Position numbers and translations under genes: made by a program
In this document: positions 9,587 to 18,200 of the stretch, piece by piece
How the letters are laid out: each line of letters opens with the position of its first letter
Numbering within the stretch: the first letter of the stretch is position 1
Notes under the pieces: generated by a model
Told to the model about the DNA's origin: nothing
What the model saw: the letters and a program-made list of their open reading frames with translations, nothing else
Databases searched by the model: none
DNA from: Niabella sp.
GTDB lineage: Bacteria; Bacteroidota; Bacteroidia; Chitinophagales; Chitinophagaceae
Direction of reading: 5' to 3'
Assembly: GCF_030150205.1 (NCBI RefSeq)
Contig: NZ_JASLGT010000002.1
Location: forward strand, 372,001 to 436,000
DNA: 64,000 nucleotides

Positions 9587-9618
9587 TATAGCGCTGTGCC
9601 CTTGCGGGCCTTACTGTT

Positions 9619-9822
9619 TCAGGCTTTTTTATCCGTTACGATGTACCATTCCCTGCCGTCGATGATTTCAATATGCCATATCCATTCTGAAATGTTGAAA
9701 AGGGTTGTTGTTCCTGTAAGATGAACAATGGCGTCTGCTGTAAAACTGATATTATTCAAAAAAGCCGACTGATGCGCATCCTTTTCGGGGTGCGCGCTGT
9801 TATCGTCTAAAATGACTCTCAT
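9619..9822 (-). CDS. small hypothetical protein
   Basis: A 67-residue ORF with an ATG start and plausible composition: a polar start (MRVILDDNSAHPEKDAHQ), then a mixed hydrophobic middle (FLNNISFTADAIVHLTG) and a C-terminal segment rich in Trp (ISEWIWHIEIIDGREWYIV). No signal peptide or membrane segment is clear, and I do not recognise the family. It converges on the OstA-like gene, and its end overlaps that gene's terminator region. It could be spurious, but it reads more like protein than the opposite-strand ORFs at this locus. Confidence 0.45.
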   Translation of the reverse strand: MRVILDDNSAHPEKDAHQSAFLNNISFTADAIVHLTGTTTLFNISEWIWHIEIIDGREWYIVTDKKA

Positions 9823-9892
9823 GACTCCCGGTTATAATGGGGCGTATAAATATACACCCTCAAAAAGGCGGTTCAAAATTTTTCTTTGCACA

Positions 9893-10045
9893 TAGGGGTA
9901 TCAATGTCGTTTCCTTAAAGCCACAGATGCGCAGATTTGGTATCGGCTTTAACGACAACAATGTCGCAGAAAAGCGCTGCAGGCGCAATCAGCGTATCTG
10001 CGGCAACCATAAAAATTGTTTAAGGAAATGGCATTGATAGGGGTA
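9893..10045. mobile_element. MITE-like element with 8-bp target duplication
   Basis: A 137-bp core (9901-10037) is bounded by 19-bp terminal inverted repeats. The left end TCAATGTCGTTTCCTTAAA and the complement of the right end differ at 2 of 19 positions. The core is flanked on both sides by the same 8 bases, TAGGGGTA (9893-9900 and 10038-10045), as expected of a target-site duplication. Inside are two inverted copies of a CAGATGCGCAGATT-type word that also makes up the array at 54.7 kb. There is no transposase ORF, so it would be a non-autonomous element. Confidence 0.65.
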
Positions 10046-10078
10046 TGGAGTTTAGTGTCATGTAATTGCGAGAAAACG

Positions 10079-10608
10079 AACCGCAGAGAACAGAGGCCGC
10101 AGAATGTACGCAGGTTTTATTTTAGCAGTTTTCCCAAATCTCCGCGTAATCTCAGCGTTCCCCGCGGTAAAAGTTAACCGCAGAGAAAGGAGGCCGCTGA
10201 GTATTCGCTGTTTTTGTTTCAGGAGCTTTATGTAAATCTCCGCGCAACCTTAGCGTTCTCCGCGTCTCCGCGGTAAAACCAACCGCAGAGAAAGGAGGTA
10301 GGGAGGATCGCAGTTTTTATTTTAGGAGTTTTTGCCCAAATCTCCGCGTAACCTTTGCGCCCCCCGCGCCTCCGCGGTAAAATCAAGCGCAGAGAAGGGA
10401 GGTAGGGGAGGATCGCAGTTTTTATTTTAGGAGTTTTTGCCCAAATCTCGGCGTAACCTTTGCGCCCCCCCCGCGCCTCCGCGGTAAAATCAAGCGCAGA
10501 GAAAGGAGGTAGGGAGGATCGCAGTTTTTATTTCAGGAGCATTAACCAAATCTCGGCGTAACCTTTGCGCCCCCGCGCCTCCGCGGTAAAAACCAACCCC
10601 AAAGGAGG
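10079..10608. repeat. five tandem ~105-bp hairpin-prone repeats upstream of trpB
   Basis: Units begin at 10079, 10176, 10281, 10385 and 10492, with a truncated sixth from 10595. Each opens with AACCGCAGAGAA or AAGCGCAGAGAA, has AAATCTCCGCGTAACCTTTGCG in the second half (slightly varied), and closes with CTCCGCGGTAAAA. The ends of each unit are complementary (ACCGCAGAG against CTCCGCGGT, 8 of 9), so each can fold. Units 3-5 are most alike, which suggests recent duplication. The array ends about 75 bases before the trpB start. Confidence 0.85.
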
Positions 10609-10683
10609 ACCTCAGCTGCAAGGGAATAAAGCACATTTCATGTATCTTTACGCCTCACAAAAAAATATTTCGAATAAACAAAT

Positions 10684-11880
10684 ATGCAGGTATCATATAA
10701 ACAACCGGATGAGCAGGGCTATTATGGGGAATTTGGAGGGGCTTATATCCCCGAAATGTTGTACCGGAATGTAGAGGAGCTGCGCGAGCAGTATCTTAAC
10801 ATTATTGCAGATCCGGCTTTTCAGAAAGAATATCAACTCTTGCTTACAGATTATGCCGGAAGGCCAACGCCGCTGTACTATGCGGCAAGGCTGAGTGAAA
10901 AGTACGGCACAAACGTATACCTGAAGCGGGAAGATCTTTGCCATACGGGCGCACACAAGGTAAACAATACCATCGGCCAGATCCTGGTAGCCGAACGCCT
11001 GGGCAAGAAGCGCATCATTGCAGAAACCGGCGCCGGACAGCACGGGGTGGCCACGGCCACTGTATGCGCGCTGAAAGGACTGGAATGTATTGTATACATG
11101 GGCGAAAAAGATATTGAACGCCAGGCACCCAATGTGGCCCGGATGAAGATGCTGGGCGCCACCGTGATCCCGGCAAAAAGCGGCAGCAAAACACTAAAAG
11201 ATGCTACCAATGAAGCCATCCGCGACTGGATCAATAATCCCAATGATACGTTTTATATCATTGGCAGTGTGGTGGGGCCGCATCCTTACCCGGATATGGT
11301 AGCCCGGTTCCAGAGCGTGATCAGCCAAGAAATAAGAACACAGCTGGCGGAGAAAATCGGAACCGAACTGCCCCGTGCGGTGATTGCCTGTGTGGGGGGC
11401 GGTAGCAATGCTGCCGGAACCTTTTATCATTTCCTGGATGAACCTTCAGTAGGTATTTATGCGGTGGAAGCTGCGGGCTGTGGTATTGATACCCATATGA
11501 GCGCAGCGGCAACCCAGCTGGGAAAACCCGGCATCCTGCATGGAAGTAAAAGCTTCCTGATGCAAACCGCAGACGGCCAGGTGGAAGAACCCTACAGCAT
11601 TTCTGCGGGGTTAGACTATCCGGGGATCGGGCCCATGCATGCCAACCTGTTTGTAACCGGAAGGGGCACCTTTTTAAACGCCACGGATCAGGAAGCGCTG
11701 GATGCGGCCTTTGAACTGGCCAAACTGGAAGGTATCATCCCTGCCCTGGAAAGCGCGCATGCGCTGGCGGCCCTCAATAAGGTTTCCTTTGCAAAGGAAG
11801 ATCATATCGTGGTTTGCCTGAGCGGCCGTGGCGATAAGGATATGGAAACCTATATGAAGGCCATGGGCACTAAAGCGTAA
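10684..11880 (+). CDS. trpB: tryptophan synthase beta subunit
   Basis: A 398-residue PLP enzyme that joins indole and L-serine to make L-tryptophan. The Schiff-base lysine is Lys92 in the HTGAHKVNNTIGQ motif, the GGGSNA loop that binds the PLP phosphate lies at about residue 238, and the length is standard for TrpB1. The first residues (GYYGEFGGAYIPEMLY) are the family's usual N-terminus and support this ATG. trpA follows 163 bases later, with a gene remnant in between. The other trp genes (EGDCF) are not in the window, so the BA pair is either split off from them or they lie elsewhere. Leader sequence is short because the tandem array ends just upstream. Confidence 0.97.
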   Translation: MQVSYKQPDEQGYYGEFGGAYIPEMLYRNVEELREQYLNIIADPAFQKEYQLLLTDYAGRPTPLYYAARLSEKYGTNVYLKREDLCHTGAHKVNNTIGQILVAERLGKKRIIAETGAGQHGVATATVCALKGLECIVYMGEKDIERQAPNVARMKMLGATVIPAKSGSKTLKDATNEAIRDWINNPNDTFYIIGSVVGPHPYPDMVARFQSVISQEIRTQLAEKIGTELPRAVIACVGGGSNAAGTFYHFLDEPSVGIYAVEAAGCGIDTHMSAAATQLGKPGILHGSKSFLMQTADGQVEEPYSISAGLDYPGIGPMHANLFVTGRGTFLNATDQEALDAAFELAKLEGIIPALESAHALAALNKVSFAKEDHIVVCLSGRGDKDMETYMKAMGTKA

Positions 11881-11904
11881 CTTTACAGGGTAAATGGTTA
11901 AACT

Positions 11905-12009
11905 ATGGGACTGGTATATGCAGATATAGAACTGATCAATGCTGTGGATTTTGAAAATTCCAGACGACACCTGATCGGTGAAGAGGACGCCGTTTTAAAA
12001 ATGAAATAA
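11905..12009 (+). pseudogene. N-terminal remnant of a clan AA aspartic protease gene
   Basis: A 34-codon ORF (MGLVYADIELINAVDFENSR...) lies between trpB and trpA. The sequence resembles the start of small retropepsin-like aspartic proteases common in Bacteroidota and Cyanobacteria, which begin MGLxYxDIELINxxD and continue through a GEEE helix to the DTGA active site. Here the frame stops at codon 35, after IGEEDAVLKMK, before any active-site motif. I infer a truncated gene whose remainder was lost when trpA was joined. It could also be expressed as a short peptide. The family call is from memory of the N-terminal pattern, not from a search. Confidence 0.5.
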
Positions 12010-12043
12010 CTTAACGAAGAGAAAGATTAATAAAAGAATATTG

Positions 12044-12814
12044 ATGAGCCGCTTAAAAGAGCTATTTGCAAAAAAAGAAAAGAACGTATTAAATGTATAT
12101 TGTACCGCCGGCTTCCCGCAGGTAAACAGTACCCTGCCGGTGATGGAGGCGTTGCAGGAAAGCGGAGCGGATATTATTGAACTGGGAATGCCTTACAGCG
12201 ACCCGCTGGCAGATGGAGAGGTGATCCAGAACAGCAGCTCTATTGCGCTGCAGGGGGGCATGACCCTTTCCCTGTTGTTTGAGCAATTACAGTCTATGCG
12301 GAACCGTATCCATATACCCGTTGTATTGATGGGATATATGAACCCGGTGTTGCAATACGGCTTTGAAAAATTCTGCGCAGATGCTGCAGCCGCAGGTGTA
12401 GACGGACTGATCCTTCCGGACCTGCCACCCTTTGAATTTGAAACGACGTATAAAGCGATCGTGGACCGGTATGGACTCAACTTTATTTTTCTTGTAACCC
12501 CCGAAACCTCCGAAGCAAGGGTACGCCAGCTGGACGCACTCAGCAGCGGCTTTTTATATGCAGTATCTTCCTCTTCAACCACTGGTAATGAAAAGGATTT
12601 TTCGGCGGTGGAACAATACCTCGAGCGTTTAAAAAACTACGGGTTAAACAATCCTGTACTGGTTGGTTTTGGTATAAAAGACCAGGAAACGTTTTCCAGG
12701 GCCTGTAAGTATGCCAACGGAGCCATCATCGGTTCTGCCTATATCAAGGCACTGGATGGCCAAACGGATCTGGCGGCCACTACCCGCAATTTTATCAAAA
12801 ACGTTTTGGGCTGA
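12044..12814 (+). CDS. trpA: tryptophan synthase alpha subunit
   Basis: A 256-residue TIM-barrel enzyme that cleaves indole-3-glycerol phosphate to indole and glyceraldehyde 3-phosphate. Indole is passed to TrpB through the alpha2beta2 tunnel. The catalytic pair is Glu46 (IIELGMPYSDP) and Asp57 (PLADGE), matching E. coli Glu49 and Asp60. The phosphate-binding loop near the end (VGFGIKD, then NGAIIGSAYIKAL) is intact. ATG 12044 is preferred to a TTG one codon earlier. It presumably shares a transcript with trpB. Confidence 0.96.
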   Translation: MSRLKELFAKKEKNVLNVYCTAGFPQVNSTLPVMEALQESGADIIELGMPYSDPLADGEVIQNSSSIALQGGMTLSLLFEQLQSMRNRIHIPVVLMGYMNPVLQYGFEKFCADAAAAGVDGLILPDLPPFEFETTYKAIVDRYGLNFIFLVTPETSEARVRQLDALSSGFLYAVSSSSTTGNEKDFSAVEQYLERLKNYGLNNPVLVGFGIKDQETFSRACKYANGAIIGSAYIKALDGQTDLAATTRNFIKNVLG

Positions 12815-13021
12815 TGCATTGCGTCACCATTGCATGCCCTGTACTTACTTAATGTTTTGCTAAATCATATGGGCGGCCAGTACCCATACGCAGTGGTGCA
12901 CGTCAGGTAATCAACGCGTTACCGGTATTAAAAAGCAAATGCAGACAACTACCGGTAGTAAATGCTGCATTCGGGTTAAACAGGCGCAACAAAAAAATCG
13001 TAATCTTGTTTTACTGGGAAT

Positions 13022-13037
13022 ATGTTCTTAGGAACAT
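13022..13037. promoter_or_regulatory. short palindrome upstream of the thioredoxin-like gene
   Basis: ATGTTC-TTAG-GAACAT inverted repeat, 24 bases before the ATG. TAATCTTG at 13001-13008 is a one-mismatch -7 element, so the palindrome would lie over or just after the transcription start. It is an operator candidate with no known regulator. Confidence 0.3.
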
Positions 13038-13060
13038 CATACTATAAAAAATAGATCTAA

Positions 13061-14137
13061 ATGAACAAAATCAGTCTTCTTCTTGCATTGGTATTGCCGT
13101 TATACACCATGGCTCAAAAGTTAACATTAACCGGATCCGTGGAAGGATTGCCCGATAATACTGCTGTGGTATTGATCGACCTTGAAAATGGCTCTTCTCC
13201 GCTGGGCGAAACCAAATCGAAAGGGGGCGCGTTTACATTAAGCAGCAAACTGGAAGCGGCTACTTTATTAGGGCTGATGGTGGGCGATACAATGAAAACG
13301 GCTGTATTCCTGGGAAACGAGCAAGTAAAAGTGGCCGGATCTGTAAAAACAAAGATCGATGACTGGAAGTTTACCGGTTCAAAGACCCAGGATGCGTTTA
13401 CCGAATTCCAGGACCAGTTTATTCCCAAGTTTGAAAAGATCGATCAGCTGGGTATGCAATTACAATCGGGTGCCGAAAACAAGGGACTGAGTGATGCAAT
13501 GAAAGTACAGATAGACGATATTCAAAAATCGGTAGACCAGTTTGTAGCCAAACATCCCTCTTCGCCGGTAAGTGCCATGGTGATCCTGTCTACCATCGGT
13601 TTTACAGAAGATGTTTCAGTACTGGAAAAAAGAGCGAAGATGCTTACCAGTGAAGCGATGGGCACGGCCATTGGCGGACAGCTAAAGAAAGCGCTGATCG
13701 ATGCCCGTTTTAATGCGGTGGGAAGTACGGCAACCGATTTTACACAAAAAGATACCAGCGGCCGGGATGTATCGCTGGCACAATTCCGTGGTAAATATGT
13801 ACTGGTTGATTTTTGGGCAAGCTGGTGCGGACCCTGCCGGAGAGAGAATGTAAACCTGGTGAAGACCTTTAAAAAATACAAAGACAAAAATTTTACCGTA
13901 CTGGGCGTATCGCTCGATGAAGAGCAGGACCGCTGGCTGGCGGCCATTAAAAAAGATGAGCTGACCTGGACGCAGGTAAGCGATCTGAAGGGTTGGGAAA
14001 ATGAAGTAGCCCAGAAATACCGGATTACCGCCATTCCACGGAACCTGCTGGTTGGCCCCGATGGAAAGATCCTGGCCAAAGATCTCCGTGGTGAAGACCT
14101 GGAGCAGAAGCTGGCCACATTACTCGATAAAAAATAA
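13061..14137 (+). CDS. TlpA-like thioredoxin-fold protein with DUF4369-type N-terminus
   Basis: A 358-residue exported protein. The signal peptide ends near residue 19 (YTMAQ). Residues ~20-105 form a beta-rich DUF4369-like domain (LTLTGSVEGLPDNTAVVLID). A helical linker of ~105-220 follows, and a thioredoxin domain ends the protein. The redox motif is WCGPC with Cys256 and Cys259, and cis-Pro lies in TAIPRNLL. In Bacteroidota these proteins are periplasmic thiol-disulfide reductases or haem-maturation helpers of the TlpA/ResA type. The actual substrate is not evident. It stands alone, with gaps of more than 200 bases on both sides. Confidence 0.87.
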   Translation: MNKISLLLALVLPLYTMAQKLTLTGSVEGLPDNTAVVLIDLENGSSPLGETKSKGGAFTLSSKLEAATLLGLMVGDTMKTAVFLGNEQVKVAGSVKTKIDDWKFTGSKTQDAFTEFQDQFIPKFEKIDQLGMQLQSGAENKGLSDAMKVQIDDIQKSVDQFVAKHPSSPVSAMVILSTIGFTEDVSVLEKRAKMLTSEAMGTAIGGQLKKALIDARFNAVGSTATDFTQKDTSGRDVSLAQFRGKYVLVDFWASWCGPCRRENVNLVKTFKKYKDKNFTVLGVSLDEEQDRWLAAIKKDELTWTQVSDLKGWENEVAQKYRITAIPRNLLVGPDGKILAKDLRGEDLEQKLATLLDKK

Positions 14138-14366
14138 GCAGCCGGTTCAGCACTGCCTGTAACGACAGGATCTTATAGAGATCGGACATCGCATGGTGCT
14201 AACCCAATACTTTTTCTATAATTAAGAAAAGCTGCATAGTCCTGATACCGGATGGCGGCGTTTCCCTTTATGGTACCCATTTGAACCGGCGATATGTTAA
14301 TATATGCCGCGAAATTTTATGACGGGATGCTTCTGTTGTATGCATGATTGTGGGTATATTTAAGGT

Positions 14367-15551
14367 ATGAGGTATGCACTAATTGCTTTCTTTTATTGTT
14401 GCATATTGCCGGCAGCGGGGCAACGGCCGGTTTCGGGGCGCGTAGTAGCCGAAGGCTCCGGGCAACCCATTGCAGGGATCAGTGTTTTTGTAAACAACAG
14501 TTCGGTGGGAACCGTTACAGCTACAGATGGTAGTTTTCATTTGGCAGAGGTGCCCGCCGGGGAGCTGATCGTTTCGGGAGTGAGCTTTGAAACACTGGTA
14601 TATACCGTTAAGCCTGGTACAACGCCCCTGAGCCTGCAATTTGAATTGAAACCCAAAATAAAGGAACTGGAGAATGTGACGGTGGGCGGCTATATTGTGG
14701 AAACCTGGGAAAAATGGGGCCAGACTTTTTTGGAGAACTTTTTAGGAAGAACGCCGGTGGCCCGCAAATGCATCCTGCAGAATAAAGAAGTGATCCGTTT
14801 CCGTTACTATAAAGATAAGGGACTGTTAGAGGCCGTTGCCGATCTGCCATTGATGATTGAGAACCCGCAGCTGGGATACATCATCCGGTACGATCTTCAG
14901 GATTTTAAAATCAGTTTTAACGAACCTCATTCGTATTATTCTGGCTACGCCTTATTTTTAGACCGGGAAAAAACATCGCGCAGGGCTGCAGCCCGGAACC
15001 GGAAAAAGGCCTATTATGGCTCCGCCATGCATTTTATGAGAGCGCTGTATAAAGACCAGCTGGCGGTACAAGAATTTGAGGTACAACGGATGGTACGGGT
15101 ACCGAATACGGAAAAAGAGCGGGTGCGAAGAATTGCAGCAGTGCGGGCGCTTCAATTGACGAGAACGGGCATTATGAAAGATCAGTTGCAGGATTCGGCA
15201 GCCTATTATCAAAAGGTATTGAGTCAGGCTGACTATACGGATTATTATGCCCGGGCGTCGTTAAAGACCGATAGCATACTTACAGGAACGGTCGATAATT
15301 ATAAGATCGTGAACTGGGATCATTTCCTGGCCATTACGTACCACGGTGTTATGGAAGATCCGGAATACCTGCAATATATCGGAGCGCCGAACCGTTCAAC
15401 CGGGTATCCGCGTTCCCTGTTACAGCTGAAGGGCCCGATCGTTATTGACGAACGGGGCAATTGGTCGTTGCCGCAAGATCTGATCACCTCGGGTTACTGG
15501 GGCTGGAGCAACCGGGTGGGCGATATGCTTCCGCTGGATTATGAGCCCTGA
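14367..15551 (+). CDS. exported protein with carboxypeptidase-like regulatory domain
   Basis: A 394-residue protein with a signal peptide (MRYALIAFFYCCILPAAGQ). Residues ~22-85 form a CarboxypepD_reg-like beta-sandwich (SGRVVAEGSGQPIAGISVFV), the same fold that precedes many TonB-dependent receptors. The rest (about 95-394) has no barrel and is of unknown fold, with a basic stretch (SRRAAARNRKKAYYGSAMHF). Such proteins are common in Bacteroidota and usually annotated as carboxypeptidase-like regulatory domain proteins. It probably acts in the periplasm or at the cell surface. It converges on the macro-domain gene with a 35-base gap. Confidence 0.8.
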   Translation: MRYALIAFFYCCILPAAGQRPVSGRVVAEGSGQPIAGISVFVNNSSVGTVTATDGSFHLAEVPAGELIVSGVSFETLVYTVKPGTTPLSLQFELKPKIKELENVTVGGYIVETWEKWGQTFLENFLGRTPVARKCILQNKEVIRFRYYKDKGLLEAVADLPLMIENPQLGYIIRYDLQDFKISFNEPHSYYSGYALFLDREKTSRRAAARNRKKAYYGSAMHFMRALYKDQLAVQEFEVQRMVRVPNTEKERVRRIAAVRALQLTRTGIMKDQLQDSAAYYQKVLSQADYTDYYARASLKTDSILTGTVDNYKIVNWDHFLAITYHGVMEDPEYLQYIGAPNRSTGYPRSLLQLKGPIVIDERGNWSLPQDLITSGYWGWSNRVGDMLPLDYEP

Positions 15552-15586
15552 TCAAAACGGGCGCGTCCGGAACGGATGGCTGCCGG

Positions 15587-16108
15587 TTAATACCGGTTGC
15601 ATTCCCGCCGGATATACTGCTCATATTCCGCATCAAAACATACAAAGAGCACTTTTTTAATGGTGGACGCCTGTTCGAGAAATTGCATTACGGCGGCTAC
15701 GGCAATAGCAGCGGCTTCTTGCTTAGGGTAACCATAAATACCGGTACTGATGCCCGGAAAGGCAATGCTTTGGCAGCCGTATTCCACAGCCCGTTCCAGC
15801 GAATGGGTATAGCAGGCATGCAGCATTTCCGCTTCCTTTCTTTGGCCGCCGTTCCACACAGGGCCAACGGTGTGGATCACATAGGTCGCCGGAAGACGTC
15901 CGGCAGTGGTAACAACCGCTTCCCCGGTTTTACAGCCTCCCTGGCGGGCAACGATCTCTCTGCAGGCCGCCAGGATCTCCGGTCCGCCGGCGCGATGAAT
16001 GGCACCATCCACACCACCGCCGCCCATTAAAGAAGTGTTGGCTGCATTTACGATGGCATCCGCTTTGATTTTTGTAATGTCGCCGGAGATCACTTCGATC
16101 ATATACAT
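15587..16108 (-). CDS. macro-domain O-acetyl-ADP-ribose deacetylase
   Basis: A 173-residue single macro domain. Such enzymes bind ADP-ribose and remove acyl groups from O-acetyl-ADP-ribose or mono-ADP-ribose from proteins. The ligand loop motifs are clear: ADAIVNAANTSLMGGGGVDGAIH near the N-terminus (NAAN at 21-24) and GISTGIYGYP in the second half, which match the YmdB/MacroD group. The frame is open for 30 more codons upstream, but that would overlap the csaA-like gene, so I chose ATG 16108 (MYMIEVISGD). It lies 19 bases after the CsaA-like gene, so the two likely form an operon. Confidence 0.9.
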   Translation of the reverse strand: MYMIEVISGDITKIKADAIVNAANTSLMGGGGVDGAIHRAGGPEILAACREIVARQGGCKTGEAVVTTAGRLPATYVIHTVGPVWNGGQRKEAEMLHACYTHSLERAVEYGCQSIAFPGISTGIYGYPKQEAAAIAVAAVMQFLEQASTIKKVLFVCFDAEYEQYIRRECNRY

Positions 16109-16127
16109 TGGTTTAATGCCTGTTTGA

Positions 16128-16478
16128 TTATCCGATCCTGAGGCCGTTGGGTACGGGTTGCTCCGGGGAAAGCAGGGTAATGGTATTGGCTTCCCCAACC
16201 GTGCCCAATACCAGGCATTCGCTGTAAAAATTAGCGATCTGTTTGGGTGGAAAATTCAGAACCGCAATCACCTGTTTACCCGGTAATGCCTCAGCACTAT
16301 AAAGAGTGGTGATCTGTGCAGAGGATTTGTAAAGGCCATATGCTCCAAAATCAATGGTGAGCTTATACGCGGGTTTATGTGCTTCTTTAAAAACTTCCGC
16401 ATGCGTAATAGTTCCTACGCGCATTTCAATTTTTGTAAAATCCGACCAGTTAATGGTGGGCGCTTCCTGCATATTCAT
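16128..16478 (-). CDS. csaA: tRNA-binding protein, CsaA family
   Basis: A 116-residue protein made of one OB-fold tRNA-binding domain, the same fold as the C-terminus of methionyl-tRNA synthetase. It shows the family start (INWSDFTKIEMRVGTI) and the pattern FGAYGLYKSSAQIT, NFPPKQIANFYSECLVLG, and a closing LLSPEQPVPNGLRIG. CsaA was described as a secretion-related chaperone in Bacillus and binds tRNA. It starts the two-gene unit with the macro-domain enzyme. Two in-frame ATG codons (residues 1 and 3) are equally possible starts. Confidence 0.9.
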   Translation of the reverse strand: MNMQEAPTINWSDFTKIEMRVGTITHAEVFKEAHKPAYKLTIDFGAYGLYKSSAQITTLYSAEALPGKQVIAVLNFPPKQIANFYSECLVLGTVGEANTITLLSPEQPVPNGLRIG

Positions 16479-16675
16479 GGTTTTATGTAAATGGGGAATA
16501 TACGATAAAAAAATTAAAAGCTATTTTGAACACGGATGATAAGGGGCATTCAAATGACCTGTCCGTTATACCGGTAAACGATTATAGCTGCAAAACAATG
16601 TAGCAATGATATACCGCTGTTCCTGCTGAATCTGCCTGGGGCAGGGGGCTCGCAGGAAGGTATCATTGTGCCGGG

Positions 16676-17143
16676 TTATTGCATTTCTTTTGGAAAACGG
16701 TCCGCCACCAGGTTTAACCGGATGTTGTGCTCCAGCAATGCTTTCAGATTGGCAAGCACCAATGTAAATCCTTCTGTGGAGTCCCGCACCTGTGCCATAA
16801 GCTGATCCGTATCTCCCTTAAAACCGCTGTTTATAATGCTTACAAAGGTCCTGTCGTCATCAATGGCCGTAAAGGTCCAGGTTACCGTTGTTTGCGCTTC
16901 ATAATTACCCCATTGAATTTCGATCTTCCGGTTGGGTTCAATATCGGTCACATTCACGGGAACCGTATGGTTATACATTTCCCATATCCATTCAATTGTT
17001 TTTCCGGGTTCCAGTTTCCCCGAGCTCTTCGTGAACCAGATCTTCGTGGTGACCGCCGGATCGATAAAGGCTTCAAAAACCATTGCAACGGGTTTGCGAA
17101 TCAGCATTTCTGCCTTTGCAAAATTTTGTGTGGTTGCGGACAT
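16676..17143 (-). CDS. SRPBCC-fold protein (AHSA1-like)
   Basis: A 155-residue soluble protein with the START/Bet v1-like helix-grip fold. The N-terminus has the typical pattern of a first strand followed by VAMVFEAFIDPAVTTKIWFTKS, then a WIWEMYNHTVPVNV strand and a final long helix (EGFTLVLANLKALLEHNIRLNL). Members bind small hydrophobic ligands or act with Hsp90; the ligand here is unknown. No operon partner: gaps of about 200 bases lie on both sides. Confidence 0.82.
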   Translation of the reverse strand: MSATTQNFAKAEMLIRKPVAMVFEAFIDPAVTTKIWFTKSSGKLEPGKTIEWIWEMYNHTVPVNVTDIEPNRKIEIQWGNYEAQTTVTWTFTAIDDDRTFVSIINSGFKGDTDQLMAQVRDSTEGFTLVLANLKALLEHNIRLNLVADRFPKEMQ

Positions 17144-17346
17144 AGATTCAGGCGTTTTATAAAGTAAAGGTAGCCTATAAACCGCAGTAAAGCAAGCATG
17201 GCGTTTTTAACTGAAGACCGGTTTTCGCAGATGCTTTCCGCAGATCGCCAACTGATGCTTTCCTGCGCTTGTTCTTGCTACCTGCGTGAAAGAATCAACA
17301 TTCCTTTTTATGTGAAGCTATTGTTATACGGCCTCTTAAAGTCCGG

Positions 17347-18138
17347 TTACAATTCAAAGATCTTCAGATAGCGTGCAATAGAATCATCAAAGGCCTTTCT
17401 GGCCTGTTGTGTAATATACCGGCCGAAGGCACCATACATGGCATCGAAAGTAACCCCTTCCAGCGAGTCCCGGATATGCAGGATGCTTTTTTTATCGAGC
17501 GGTATGTTGTTGGGATAGCTGTACATAAAGCTTGCCGTTTTCAGGTTGGGGGCTACCTGTATAATATCGCCCACTAATAAAAGCCGGTCATAATGCAAAA
17601 CAGCACCGCCATCAAAATGGCCGGCACTGTTGATTAATGTAACACCGGGAAGTAGTTCCGTTTTCAATCCATCCCATAGTTGCAGGTCAAAATCCCTGCG
17701 GGGGATCCAGCCGGCATCCCGCTGATGAATATACACTGGTGCCCGAAAGGCCTGGCTCCATTCAGCCATGGTGGTATAATAATGCGGATGCGAGAGGGCC
17801 ATTTTTTGAATCCCGCCCAGTGCGTGGATCAGTTCCATCGTTGTGGCATCGAGGTTGGCAATACAATCCCAAAGGATATTACCATCCGGCGTTTTTAGCA
17901 GGTGTGCCCGCTGTCCGATGGCAAAATCGGATGCGGTATAAAGCGCATACAGTCCTTCACCCACCTTATCGATGATGTTTTTATGGGTACGGTTAAGCTG
18001 TTTAAGCGTGGTCCAGCTTTGTCCCAAGGGGTTTACATACTGACGTTCATCTTCGCAAACTGCACAGGTAGCAGGAGGTTGGGTTGCCGGGGCATAGCCG
18101 GTACCACAGGTTGTACAAATAAAAGACAGGAGTGCCAT
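17347..18138 (-). CDS. MBL-fold metallohydrolase with N-terminal zinc ribbon
   Basis: A 263-residue protein. Residues 1-31 contain two CxxC pairs (CTTC and CAVC), as in a rubredoxin-like zinc ribbon. The remainder is a metallo-beta-lactamase fold: ALSHPHYYTTMAEW stands where HxHxDH normally lies, INSAGHFDGGAVLHY gives a later His, and LLLVGDIIQ gives the Asp. The first motif is reduced to HPHYY, so the metal site is probably incomplete or unusual. The substrate cannot be told from sequence; it is not an antibiotic-resistance enzyme by any visible mark. Confidence 0.8.
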   Translation of the reverse strand: MALLSFICTTCGTGYAPATQPPATCAVCEDERQYVNPLGQSWTTLKQLNRTHKNIIDKVGEGLYALYTASDFAIGQRAHLLKTPDGNILWDCIANLDATTMELIHALGGIQKMALSHPHYYTTMAEWSQAFRAPVYIHQRDAGWIPRRDFDLQLWDGLKTELLPGVTLINSAGHFDGGAVLHYDRLLLVGDIIQVAPNLKTASFMYSYPNNIPLDKKSILHIRDSLEGVTFDAMYGAFGRYITQQARKAFDDSIARYLKIFEL

Positions 18139-18200
18139 GGAATGTTGTTTTTCTATAGCAATGATAGGTTTTTTTTACCAGCTGGCTGTTCACCCGGATC

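Noticed and set aside
10079..10608. Possible CRISPR array in the five tandem units
   Set aside because: Unit length (~105 bp) and the similarity of the whole unit, rather than short repeats with unique spacers, do not fit; no cas genes are near.
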